Assembly (NCBI GenBank): GCA_023247935.1 | Contig: JAHFFM010000034.1 | Coordinates: forward strand, 1 to 14,017 | Direction of reading: 5' to 3' | Length of the DNA: 14,017 bases | From: Candidatus Omnitrophota bacterium | GTDB lineage: Bacteria; Omnitrophota; Gorgyraeia; 2-02-FULL-51-18 | Shown: piece after piece, positions 7,766-14,017 of the stretch | Position numbering within the stretch: position 1 is the stretch's first letter | Layout of the letters: each line of letters begins with the position of its first letter | Notes under the pieces: generated by a model | Told to the model about the DNA's origin: nothing | What the model saw: the letters and a program-made list of their open reading frames with translations, nothing else | Database searches by the model: none | Position numbers and translations under genes: made by a program

Positions 7766-8872
7766 TTGCCAGTCTCGCCTAATTTTTTTTCCACAATCAA
7801 ACCTAATTTAATCGGTATCAAAACATATACGCCCGGCAAACCCTTGGAAGAACTTCAAAGGGAATACGGCATTAAAAATGCCATCAAAATGGCGTCCAAT
7901 GAAAACGCCTTGGGGCCTTCCCCAAAAGCGGTGGTTGCGATGCGGAAGCATCTGAATCGCGTTCACCGTTACCCGGAAGGCGGATGCCATTATTTGCGCC
8001 AAAAACTCTCAAAGGCGTTGAATGTTTATGATAACCAGCTGGTGTTTGGAAACGGCTCGGATGAACTTTTAATTTTTGCCGTGCGGACTTTTGTCGGCGC
8101 AAAAGACGAAGTGGTGATTGCGGACCCGACATTTTTAATTTATGAAATCGCCACTAGGGTGGAAAACGGCACGGTGGTGCGCGTGCCGATGAAAGATTTT
8201 CATTACGATTTGGACGCCATGCGTGCCAAAATTAATTCCAAAACAAAACTTATTTTTATCGCGAATCCTGATAATCCCGTCGGAACCTACGTTTCCGAAA
8301 AAAAACTCACGGATTTTTTGCGGTTTGTCCCGCGAAACGTCGTGGTGGTTTTGGACGAGGCTTATTATGACTTCGCCAGAATCAAAAAAGATTATCCGGA
8401 TTCTCTGAGGCTGCTTAAATTTTTCAAAAATTTAATGATTACACGCACCTTTTCAAAGGCTTATGGACTGGCCGGTCTGCGCGTGGGTTATGCGGTGTCT
8501 TCTCCGGAAATCGCCGCTTCTTTAAACAAAGTGCGCGAGCCTTTTAATGTGAATTTGCTGGCGCAGGAAGCCGCGATCGCGGCGCTTGATGATACGAGTT
8601 TTTTAAAGAAAACCGTGAAAACCGTCACGGAAGGACGTTTATTCTTGACCAAGGAACTGACGCGTTTGGGCTTGGTTTCCGTAGACACGGTAACAAATTT
8701 TGTTTTATTTAATTTGGGCAAGCCTGCCCAGCCGGTTTATGAATCCTTGCTTAAAAAAGGCGTTATTGTCCGGCCTATGAATTCTTGGGGGCTTTCGACT
8801 TTCTTGCGTGTCACCATTGGAACGATGTCGGATAACCGCCGTTTTATCAAGGAGTTGAAAGGTGCGCTTTAA
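7766..8872 (+). CDS. hisC: HisC-family aminotransferase (histidinol-phosphate / aromatic)
   Basis: This PLP-dependent class I/II aminotransferase of 368 residues is closest in style to HisC. Visible motifs are KMASNENALGPSPKA near the N terminus, GNGSDELL, a NPDNPVGTYV segment, LDEAYYDF, and TRTFSKAYGLAGLRVGY with K231 as the expected PLP lysine. HisC makes histidinol phosphate, but members of the family also transaminate phenylpyruvate and hydroxyphenylpyruvate or prephenate. Lying between pheA and the aroF-tyrA pair, with no other histidine gene present, it probably provides the last step of phenylalanine and tyrosine synthesis, perhaps with a second role in histidine synthesis. It starts at TTG with a strong ribosome site. 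It overlaps the next gene by 11 bases. The fold is certain; the substrate is inferred. Confidence 0.92.
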   Translation: MPVSPNFFSTIKPNLIGIKTYTPGKPLEELQREYGIKNAIKMASNENALGPSPKAVVAMRKHLNRVHRYPEGGCHYLRQKLSKALNVYDNQLVFGNGSDELLIFAVRTFVGAKDEVVIADPTFLIYEIATRVENGTVVRVPMKDFHYDLDAMRAKINSKTKLIFIANPDNPVGTYVSEKKLTDFLRFVPRNVVVVLDEAYYDFARIKKDYPDSLRLLKFFKNLMITRTFSKAYGLAGLRVGYAVSSPEIAASLNKVREPFNVNLLAQEAAIAALDDTSFLKKTVKTVTEGRLFLTKELTRLGLVSVDTVTNFVLFNLGKPAQPVYESLLKKGVIVRPMNSWGLSTFLRVTIGTMSDNRRFIKELKGAL

Positions 8873-9605
8873 GACTTTATTTTTTCTGGCGTTCTCGGCT
8901 ACGACTTCTTTGGCTTTCGCGGATACGGTTGAGAATAAAAATGGCCAGGTTCTTGAAGGAATGATTCAATCTGAAAATGACAAAGAAGTGATTTTACAAA
9001 CAGACGGCATGGATATTTCTATTTTGAAATCAGAGATTAAAAATATCACGCGCGGGAAGATGGCGCCGAAACCCAAGCCCAAAGAACCGCCCGCCCCCGT
9101 GTCTTCCGCGCCTGTGCCGTTTCAGGGCCAGAAACCTTCCAAAGAGGAACCTATTGATCTTTCTAAATTGGAGCGTCCCATCATCGTTTTTGACGAAAGA
9201 ACTTGGAAGTTGGCGGTCCAGGATGTCAAAAATAACCGGGTCGTGGCTTATTTTGTTTTGGAAGGGCAAAGCGTCCAGAAATGGTCAGAATTGGTCACGG
9301 CTGAGCTTTATATCGGCCTGCGAACCGACCCTAAATATTTCGTGGAGTACGTTCACAACGAGGCCATGAAGAAATGTCCCAAAACGGAATGGAAGGTGCT
9401 TAAAGACGAGCCGCATGATATTCTTTATGAATGGAGTATCAAGGATTGTGCAGGTGTTCCCGACCAGTCCGAGATCGTGCGTGTCTTTTTTGGTTACGAT
9501 GGATTGCATGTGCTGCATTACGCCATCAAGCTGGGGGAAATCCCTGAAGCAAGACATCAGGGGTGGATAGAAGGGCTGAAGAACAGCCAATTTGTTAAAC
9601 CGTAA
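8862..9605 (+). CDS. Exported protein of unknown function with an SH3-like N-terminal motif
   Basis: I do not recognise this 247-residue protein by name. It has a classical signal peptide: MRFK, a hydrophobic core and a likely signal peptidase I site after AFA (residue 20), so it should act in the periplasm or outside. The mature N terminus (~22-64) has the pattern N-G-x-x-L-E-G-x-I ... V-x-L ... I-x-I-x-K-S-E-I, which resembles small beta-barrel modules in secreted bacterial proteins. A proline-rich linker (~67-103) follows. The C-terminal domain (~105-247) is rich in aromatic residues and has only two cysteines, C172 and C196, which could form a disulfide. The GTG start is supported by AAGGAG (8849-8854) at seven bases. 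It overlaps hisC by 11 bases and is followed by a 43-base gap before the DAHP synthase gene. Nothing in it suggests an aromatic-pathway enzyme. Confidence 0.88.
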   Translation: MRFKTLFFLAFSATTSLAFADTVENKNGQVLEGMIQSENDKEVILQTDGMDISILKSEIKNITRGKMAPKPKPKEPPAPVSSAPVPFQGQKPSKEEPIDLSKLERPIIVFDERTWKLAVQDVKNNRVVAYFVLEGQSVQKWSELVTAELYIGLRTDPKYFVEYVHNEAMKKCPKTEWKVLKDEPHDILYEWSIKDCAGVPDQSEIVRVFFGYDGLHVLHYAIKLGEIPEARHQGWIEGLKNSQFVKP

Positions 9606-9648
9606 TACGTTGTTCAGTGAGTTGATAAGCGATTTTTAGGAGAATTCA

Positions 9649-10665
9649 ATGATTATTGTTTTGAAGCCGGACGCGACAAAAAAACAAATAGCGCATGTCG
9701 AAGAGAAAATTCGCGCGCTGGGCTTGAAGTCCATGCTTTCGATTGGAAAAGAGCGCGCTATCATCGGCGTCATCGGCGAAGAAGATAAAGCGCGTTTACA
9801 GCCGTTTGAGGCTTTTCCGGGCGTTGAAAGCGTTGTGCCCATTCAAAAGCCGTACAAATTTGCTTCGCGCGAATTTAGAAAAGAACCCAGTGTTATTAAA
9901 ATCGCGCCGGGCGTAGAGGTTGGCGGTGAAAGGTTTATCGTCATGGCCGGACCTTGCACCGTTGAAAATCGCGAGCGCCTTATCAGCATTGCGGAACTCG
10001 TCAAAAAAAGCGGCGCCAAGGTATTGCGCGGCGGAGCGTTTAAACCGCGCACCTCGCCTTATTCGTTTCAAGGTCTTAAAGATAAGGGAATGAAATTTCT
10101 CTATGAAGCCAAGAAAGAAGTGGGTTTGCCGATTGTCACCGAATTAATGGATCCTCGCGATCTTCCGCTTTTCTTGAAATACGCGGACGTGATTCAGATT
10201 GGTGCGCGCAACATGCAAAACTTTGAACTTCTAAAAGAAGTGGGCAAAACAAAAAAGCCGGTTCTTTTGAAGCGCGGCATGGCGAACACCATCAAGGATT
10301 TCTTGTTGTCCGCTGAATACGTGATTTCGGAAGGCAACCACAACGTGATTCTTTGCGAGCGGGGTATTCGCACGTTTGAGGACTCAACCCGCTTCACATT
10401 AGACATCAGCGCGGTGCCGGTGATTAAAAAATTAAGTCATTTGCCGGTGGTGATTGACCCTTCGCATTGTTCGGGAATTTGGGATTATGTGGCGCCGCTT
10501 TCAAGGGCTGCTGTGGCTGTGGGCGCGGATGGCCTTTTGATCGAAGTGCATGACGACCCGGAAAAAGCGCTTTGCGATGGCCCTCAGGCGCTTAAACCTA
10601 ATAAATTCGACACGCTGATGAAAGAGCTCAAAGCGATCGCGGCGGTGGTGGGAAGAACCGTTTAG
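9649..10665 (+). CDS. aroF: 3-deoxy-7-phosphoheptulonate (DAHP) synthase, type I-beta with regulatory domain
   Basis: This enzyme condenses phosphoenolpyruvate and erythrose 4-phosphate, the first step of the shikimate pathway. Its 338 residues equal the length of the Thermotoga maritima enzyme. Residues 1 to ~70 form a ferredoxin-like N-terminal domain that in Thermotoga mediates inhibition by tyrosine and phenylalanine. The KDO8P/DAHP synthase barrel follows. Expected metal ligands are C103 (in AGPC), H273 (in DPSHCSG), E299 (in LLIEVH) and D310 (in CDGPQ), each one position beyond the Thermotoga residues. KPRTSPYSFQG binds phosphates in this family. The ATG at 9649 has AGGAG (9638-9642) six bases upstream. 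The stop TAG is directly followed by tyrA. The symbol aroF is used generically; some annotations call it aroG. Confidence 0.96.
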   Translation: MIIVLKPDATKKQIAHVEEKIRALGLKSMLSIGKERAIIGVIGEEDKARLQPFEAFPGVESVVPIQKPYKFASREFRKEPSVIKIAPGVEVGGERFIVMAGPCTVENRERLISIAELVKKSGAKVLRGGAFKPRTSPYSFQGLKDKGMKFLYEAKKEVGLPIVTELMDPRDLPLFLKYADVIQIGARNMQNFELLKEVGKTKKPVLLKRGMANTIKDFLLSAEYVISEGNHNVILCERGIRTFEDSTRFTLDISAVPVIKKLSHLPVVIDPSHCSGIWDYVAPLSRAAVAVGADGLLIEVHDDPEKALCDGPQALKPNKFDTLMKELKAIAAVVGRTV

Positions 10666-11517
10666 ATGAGCAAACCCTCCTACGAAAAAATCGCGATTAT
10701 CGGCGTTGGGCTGATCGGCGGTTCTTTGGGGCTGGCTATTCGAAAAAGAAAGATGGCGAAGCTTGTCATGGGCGTGGTGCGCCGCCGAAAGGCGGGGGCG
10801 GAAGCGCTCCGGCGGCACGCGGTGCATGGCGCAACTATGAGCCTTAAAGAAGGTTTGCGCGGTGCGGATGTGGTTTTGTTGTGTTCGCCCGTTTCCACGA
10901 TTCTTCAGCAAATCAAAGAAATTAAAAAATATTTGGAGCCGAACGCGCTTGTGATGGACGCGGCCAGCACCAAAGTATTAATCGATCATGCGGCTAAGAA
11001 ATATTTGAAGAACACGCGGTTTGTCGGCGCTCACCCCATGGCCGGTTCCGTGAAAAAAGGCGTTTATTCTTCACATCCCGATTTGTTTGAGGGTGCTGAT
11101 TGTTTTTTGACCAATTATGATGCCGCCGCTGAAAAGTTCTGGCGCGCTTTAGGCGCCCAAATTCATTACCTGACTCCCGAAAAACATGATGAGTGGGTGG
11201 CGCGCGTCAGCCATTTGCCGCATATTTTGGCTTTTGCTTTATTTCAAAGCCACCGCATGAAAAAGCTTCAAGGTTTGGGGATTGAGGCCATGAATCCGAG
11301 TATCCGTGATTTGGCGCGTCTTTCCAAATCCGATCCGAAACTTTGGGCTGATATTTTAATTTCCAATAAAAAAGAAATCCTAGCTTCATTATTCGATCAT
11401 CAAACCAGTATTTCTACTCTGGTCGCGGCTTTAAAATCAAAAAACACCCAAGTGGTTGAAAAATTTATCAACCAAGCAAACAGCGTCTCCAACAAGCTTG
11501 CCCCCAAAATTTCGTAA
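10666..11517 (+). CDS. tyrA: Prephenate dehydrogenase
   Basis: TyrA oxidatively decarboxylates prephenate to 4-hydroxyphenylpyruvate for tyrosine synthesis; an arogenate-using variant cannot be excluded. The 283-residue protein has an N-terminal Rossmann fold with IIGVGLIGGSLG (residues 10-21), an A-S-T-K segment near 99-102, and the family motif AHPMAGS (122-128). The helical C-terminal domain contains SHLPH (182-186), with the usual catalytic histidine at H183 or nearby. There is no ACT domain and no fused mutase, so tyrosine feedback may act mainly on the DAHP synthase. The acid or base after the dinucleotide-binding strand was not resolved, so NAD versus NADP use is open. The start is immediately after the aroF stop, with GGAAGA (10651-10656) nine bases upstream. 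Its end overlaps cmk. Confidence 0.94.
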   Translation: MSKPSYEKIAIIGVGLIGGSLGLAIRKRKMAKLVMGVVRRRKAGAEALRRHAVHGATMSLKEGLRGADVVLLCSPVSTILQQIKEIKKYLEPNALVMDAASTKVLIDHAAKKYLKNTRFVGAHPMAGSVKKGVYSSHPDLFEGADCFLTNYDAAAEKFWRALGAQIHYLTPEKHDEWVARVSHLPHILAFALFQSHRMKKLQGLGIEAMNPSIRDLARLSKSDPKLWADILISNKKEILASLFDHQTSISTLVAALKSKNTQVVEKFINQANSVSNKLAPKIS

Positions 11518-12190
11518 ATCTTCCAAGTTAATCATTGCCATTGACGGGCCCGCGGGCAGTGGGAAATCTTCCACCGCGAAAGTTTTGGCTGCGAGATTAG
11601 GACTGCCTTATATCGACACGGGTGCCATGTATCGAGCCGTCACGCTGGAGGCCATGCGCCGGAAAATCTCATTTGAAAATACCTCCGATTTAGTGAGACT
11701 TGCCAGTGAAATCGAAATCCGTTTTGGCGTCATGAAAAAAGATACGCAAAAAGTTTATGTGAACGGGAAGGACGTTACTAAAGCGAATCGCACCCCTGAA
11801 CTGACCAAGAACGTGGTCTATGTGGCGCGAGAGCCTAAAATTCGTTCTGAAATGGTGAAAAAGCAGCGTTTAATGGGGCGTAAAGAAGGCGCCGTAATGG
11901 ACGGGCGGGATATCGGAACCGTAGTTTTCCCCAAAACACCCTACAAGTTCTATTTTGACGCGGACCCTAAGCTCAGGGCTAGACGGAGGTATAAAGAGCT
12001 CTTGGAGGCTGGAAAAAGGGTGCCAATGAGCCAGGTTTTGAGGGAGATTGAGGAAAGGGACAGGTCAGACCGGGAGCGGAAACAGGGCGCTTTGAGGGTG
12101 GCAAAGGGCGCTATGGTGCTAGACACGACTGGATTGACAATAGAGGCTACGATTGATAGAATTTTGGCCGCTTTAAAAGGGGTTTTGTGA
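11498..12190 (+). CDS. cmk: Cytidylate kinase
   Basis: Cmk phosphorylates CMP and dCMP with ATP. With the chosen start it has 230 residues, the usual size. The P-loop DGPAGSGKSS is at 16-25, followed by LGLPYIDTGAMYRAVT, the CMP-binding region, and MDGRDIGTVVFP around 134-145; R-A-R-R-R and E-E-R-D-R-S-D-R form the lid-like basic region. No ATG or GTG precedes the P-loop in frame. TTG at 11498 gives a normal short N terminus and a 20-base overlap with tyrA; TTG at 11456 would add 14 residues and a 62-base overlap. Neither has a visible ribosome site, so coupling to tyrA translation is likely. Arginine codons change sharply after about 11975, from mixed CGN to AGG, AGA and CGG only. The GTGA overlap joins it to plsC. 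Confidence 0.93.
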   Translation: MPPKFRKSSKLIIAIDGPAGSGKSSTAKVLAARLGLPYIDTGAMYRAVTLEAMRRKISFENTSDLVRLASEIEIRFGVMKKDTQKVYVNGKDVTKANRTPELTKNVVYVAREPKIRSEMVKKQRLMGRKEGAVMDGRDIGTVVFPKTPYKFYFDADPKLRARRRYKELLEAGKRVPMSQVLREIEERDRSDRERKQGALRVAKGAMVLDTTGLTIEATIDRILAALKGVL

Positions 12191-12852
12191 GCACCCCTTT
12201 GCGTGGTACGGAAGCTTTTTACCGCTTAGTTCGTAACACTCTTTTTGTCATTTATAGGGTATTATTTGGTTTCCGCCATTATGGTTCGGAAAAAGTCCCT
12301 GAGCCAAATGACACACGAGGAGTGATTTTAGCGCCAAATCACGTCAGTCATTTGGATCCGCCTGTTACGGGCATTTCTTTAAAGCGGCGTGTCACGTATT
12401 TAGCTAAAGATTATCTTTTTAAGCATTGGTTTGTGGGTTGGATTTTGCGCGGTATCGGCGCTTATCCGATCAAGTCCGACTCTGTGAACGATTTTCGTTC
12501 GATTCGCGATTTGATTCGAATTTTAAAGCAAGGCGAATGCGTCACCGTATTTCCCGAAGGAACGCGTTCGGAAAACGGGGAATTTCGAGAGCCTGAAGCA
12601 GGGCTTGGTTTTTTAGCCTTGAAAAGCGGCGCCTGGGTCGTGCCCGCGTATATCGGCGGCACTTTTGAAGCATTGCCCAAAGGCGCGGAAAAAATTAAGA
12701 GATGTCTGGTCGATGTGCATTACGGAACACCTTTTCTTCCGGTTGAAATAAAAGATTTACCGTCAGGGGAAGAAGGGTATTTGAAAGTGGTTCAGCGCAT
12801 CATGGCGGAGATCAAAGAAATTAAGGCGGGTTTGAGGCAGCAAACACCGTAG
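12187..12852 (+). CDS. plsC: 1-acyl-sn-glycerol-3-phosphate acyltransferase (PlsC family)
   Basis: This membrane-associated enzyme adds an acyl chain to lysophosphatidic acid in phospholipid synthesis. The 221-residue protein has the acyltransferase motifs in order: NHVSHLDP with the catalytic H52 and D57, FPEGTR (122-127), and VPAYIGG (152-158). A hydrophobic stretch near 15-30 and the W-F-V-G-W-I-L region could be membrane-associating. The start is GTG at 12187, overlapping the cmk stop by four bases, with an AAAAGGGG tract just upstream. The cmk-plsC-rpsA order occurs in several bacterial phyla. The TAG stop (12850-12852) lies at the left edge of a palindromic repeat, so the extreme C terminus (GLRQQTP) may have been altered by that repeat. 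Acyl-donor type and exact substrate cannot be told. Confidence 0.92.
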   Translation: MSTPLRGTEAFYRLVRNTLFVIYRVLFGFRHYGSEKVPEPNDTRGVILAPNHVSHLDPPVTGISLKRRVTYLAKDYLFKHWFVGWILRGIGAYPIKSDSVNDFRSIRDLIRILKQGECVTVFPEGTRSENGEFREPEAGLGFLALKSGAWVVPAYIGGTFEALPKGAEKIKRCLVDVHYGTPFLPVEIKDLPSGEEGYLKVVQRIMAEIKEIKAGLRQQTP

Positions 12853-12876
12853 GGGCGCACGGCCGTGCGCCCGTAC
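12849..12876 (+). repeat. Palindromic repeat element (REP-like) at the plsC stop codon
   Basis: GGGCGCACGG followed by CCGTGCGCCC at 12853-12872 is a perfect 20-base palindrome. It is flanked by GTAG on the left and GTAC on the right. It closely resembles GTAGGGGCG...CGCCCCTAC palindromes I recall as dispersed intergenic repeats in several bacterial phyla. It supplies the plsC stop codon. It can form a strong hairpin in DNA or RNA, but no T run follows, so it is not a standard intrinsic terminator. Only one copy is in the window. Confidence 0.75.
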
Positions 12877-12926
12877 AGAGTTGGGTTGCAGTGTTCGTCC
12901 GCACAGAGTTGGATGCAAATTTTCGG
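12871..12926 (+). repeat. Two diverged 28-base tandem repeats upstream of rpsA
   Basis: The units 12871-12898 and 12899-12926 match at 20 of 28 positions. The best part is ACAGAGTTGG, present at 12875-12884 and 12903-12912. The array starts within the right arm of the palindrome. No coding function is visible. It may be part of the same repeat element or an old local duplication. Confidence 0.55.
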
Positions 12927-12943
12927 AATAAGTCGATATCCGC

Positions 12944-12969
12944 AAGGAGTCGCGTCCGTGTAATGGAGG
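12944..12969 (+). promoter_or_regulatory. Double Shine-Dalgarno region of rpsA
   Basis: GGAGG (12965-12969) sits four bases before the rpsA ATG, a rather tight spacing. A second strong site, AAGGAG (12944-12949), lies 24 bases before the ATG. Eight bases after it comes GTG directly followed by TAA (12958-12963), a start-stop pair with no ORF. A five-codon ATG frame (12963-12980) overlaps the rpsA start. Either could act as a ribosome standby or regulatory element; this is inference. Confidence 0.4.
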
Positions 12970-12973
12970 CAGT

Positions 12974-14017
12974 ATGTTGAAAGAAGGAATACAACGTTTG
13001 TTCGTGGATGAAGATTCCGCGCAGGCAGGTTCGTCAATTAATTACGAAGGCACGTTTCAGAATATTTCACGAGGCCGCGTGGTGAAGGGTTTTGTCATCG
13101 CGGTAACGGCGAAAGAAGTGATCGTGGATATCGGTTTTAAATCAGAGGGTGCGATTCCGTCTTATGAATTTGATTCGCTCAGCACTCTTAAGGTTGGAGC
13201 CGAAGTGGAAGTGCTTTTGGAAGAGACCGAAAATGAGCATGGCCGTATCGTGCTTTCAAAAAAGAAAGCCGAGAAAAGCCAGGGTTGGGACCGCATGGTC
13301 GAACAGGTTAAAGAAGGCGACACTGTCGACGGAAAAGTGGTCCGCAAGGTCAAAGGCGGTCTCATGATGGACATTGGCGTGGAAGCCTTTTTACCGGCCT
13401 CTCTCGCATTTTTAAAAGGGTTTGGCAGCTTGAATTCGCTTTTGGGCCAAACCATTCAAGTTAAGATCGTCAAAATCAACCCGAGCCGCAAGAACATCAT
13501 CGTCTCCCGCAAAGACCTGCTGGAAAAAGAAAAGCAGGAATCCAAAGCGAAGACCATGGAAGAGCTCGAAGTCGGCTCCATCCGCAAGGGCGTTGTGAAA
13601 AATATCACCGATTTCGGCGTGTTTATCAACCTTGGCGGAATCGACGGGTTGCTCCATATCACGGACATGAGTTGGGGACGGATCAATCATCCTTCCGAGC
13701 TTGTGAAAGTCGGCGATAAGATTGATGTCAAGATTCTGTCGTTTGATAAAGAAGCCATGCGCGTGTCGCTTGGTTTGAAACAAATTGAAGCCAATCCCTG
13801 GACCCATGTGGACACCCGGTATCCGATCGGCTCCCGCGTCAAAGGCCGTGTTGTCAACGTGGTGCCTTACGGCGTGTTTGTGGAGCTTGAACGCGGTATC
13901 GAAGGTTTGGTTCACGTGTCCGAGATTTCATGGTCCAAGCGTATCACCAATCCGGCGGAAGTATTCAAGCCGAGTGACAGCGTGGATGTGATGGTTCTCA
14001 ACATCGACAAAGAGCAT
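12974..14017 (+). CDS. rpsA: 30S ribosomal protein S1 (3' end outside window)
   Basis: S1 binds mRNA and helps the 30S subunit engage leaders that are structured or have weak ribosome sites. The frame is open for 348 codons to the window edge. It contains S1/OB-fold repeats: the first at about residues 34-97, the second from ~114 with KGGLMMDIGVEAFLPASL, the third from 200 with KGVVKNITDFGVFINLGG and the GIDGLLHITDMSW signature, and the fourth from 285 with VVPYGVFVELERGIEGLVHVS, cut off near its end. The line-up with E. coli S1 domains 1-4 is close, including SLGLKQ between repeats 3 and 4. More repeats probably lie downstream. It follows plsC across a 121-base repeat-rich gap. Base composition is like the other genes. 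Confidence 0.96.
   Translation, partial: MLKEGIQRLFVDEDSAQAGSSINYEGTFQNISRGRVVKGFVIAVTAKEVIVDIGFKSEGAIPSYEFDSLSTLKVGAEVEVLLEETENEHGRIVLSKKKAEKSQGWDRMVEQVKEGDTVDGKVVRKVKGGLMMDIGVEAFLPASLAFLKGFGSLNSLLGQTIQVKIVKINPSRKNIIVSRKDLLEKEKQESKAKTMEELEVGSIRKGVVKNITDFGVFINLGGIDGLLHITDMSWGRINHPSELVKVGDKIDVKILSFDKEAMRVSLGLKQIEANPWTHVDTRYPIGSRVKGRVVNVVPYGVFVELERGIEGLVHVSEISWSKRITNPAEVFKPSDSVDVMVLNIDKEH

Noticed and set aside
9606..9648. Internal promoter or attenuator before aroF
   Set aside because: The 43-base gap has a good ribosome site but no convincing -35/-10 pair or hairpin.
11456..11497. Longer cmk start at TTG 11456
   Set aside because: It needs a 62-base overlap with tyrA, has no ribosome site, and adds 14 residues of low family character; 11498 is preferred, though not proven.
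12853..12872. Palindrome as a Rho-independent terminator for the upstream operon
   Set aside because: The stem is strong but is followed by GTACAGAG with no T tract on either strand side.
12909..12939. Sigma-70 promoter for rpsA (TTGGAT with a -10 near 12932-12939)
   Set aside because: The candidate -10 (GTCGAT or CGATAT) is poor and the spacing is ambiguous; not better than chance in this AT content.
13412..13915. Minus-strand open frame of 167 codons opposite rpsA
   Set aside because: rpsA S1 domains are clear on the + strand; the antisense product is histidine- and phenylalanine-rich, as expected from complementing these codons.
1..14017. CRISPR array, tRNA or rRNA genes, integrase, transposase, toxin-antitoxin or defence genes
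   Set aside because: Looked for in the gaps and on both strands; gaps are at most 163 bases and hold only the hairpins and repeats listed.

Overview
The window is a compact, single-strand stretch of bacterial chromosome. All 14 protein genes read on the + strand and most overlap or abut. The content is housekeeping: translation and transcription factors, chromosome segregation, aromatic amino acid biosynthesis, nucleotide and lipid enzymes, and ribosomal protein S1. Moderate GC, a secreted protein with a classical signal peptide, a Thermotoga-type DAHP synthase and the combination of gene blocks suggest a deeply branching Gram-negative lineage such as Omnitrophota (OP3) or a relative. That placement is an impression from gene order and protein style and was not tested. 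I see no phage, plasmid, insertion sequence, CRISPR or defence genes, and no tRNA or rRNA.

Layout. 1-247 is the 3' end of proS (prolyl-tRNA synthetase). 248-410 is a leader with a candidate promoter (starting inside proS), a Rho-independent terminator hairpin and a short GC-rich hairpin. 411-4295 is rimP-nusA-infB, joined by overlaps. 4301-6689 is trpS-scpA-scpB. 6686-11517 is an aromatic amino acid block: pheA (chorismate mutase/prephenate dehydratase), a hisC-type aminotransferase, an unknown exported protein, a type I-beta DAHP synthase and tyrA. 11498-12852 is cmk and a plsC-type acyltransferase. 12853-12973 is a repeat-rich gap holding a perfect 20-base palindrome and a diverged tandem repeat. 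12974 to the end is rpsA, cut by the window edge.

How it works together. The aromatic block covers the first step of the shikimate pathway (DAHP synthase) and the branches from chorismate to phenylalanine and tyrosine. The HisC-family enzyme is well placed to be the transaminase. Feedback control is probably built into the proteins: a ferredoxin-like N-terminal domain on the DAHP synthase and an ACT domain on PheA. The rimP-nusA-infB leader probably controls that operon by attenuation. There is no strong internal terminator from rimP to plsC, so long read-through transcripts are likely.

Points worth a second look are the attenuator-like rimP leader, a probable [4Fe-4S] cysteine motif in TrpRS, the unknown exported protein inside the aromatic block, the palindrome that supplies the plsC stop codon, the absence of rbfA and aroA from their usual places, and a sharp arginine-codon change inside cmk. 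I did not find a convincing undescribed multi-gene system.
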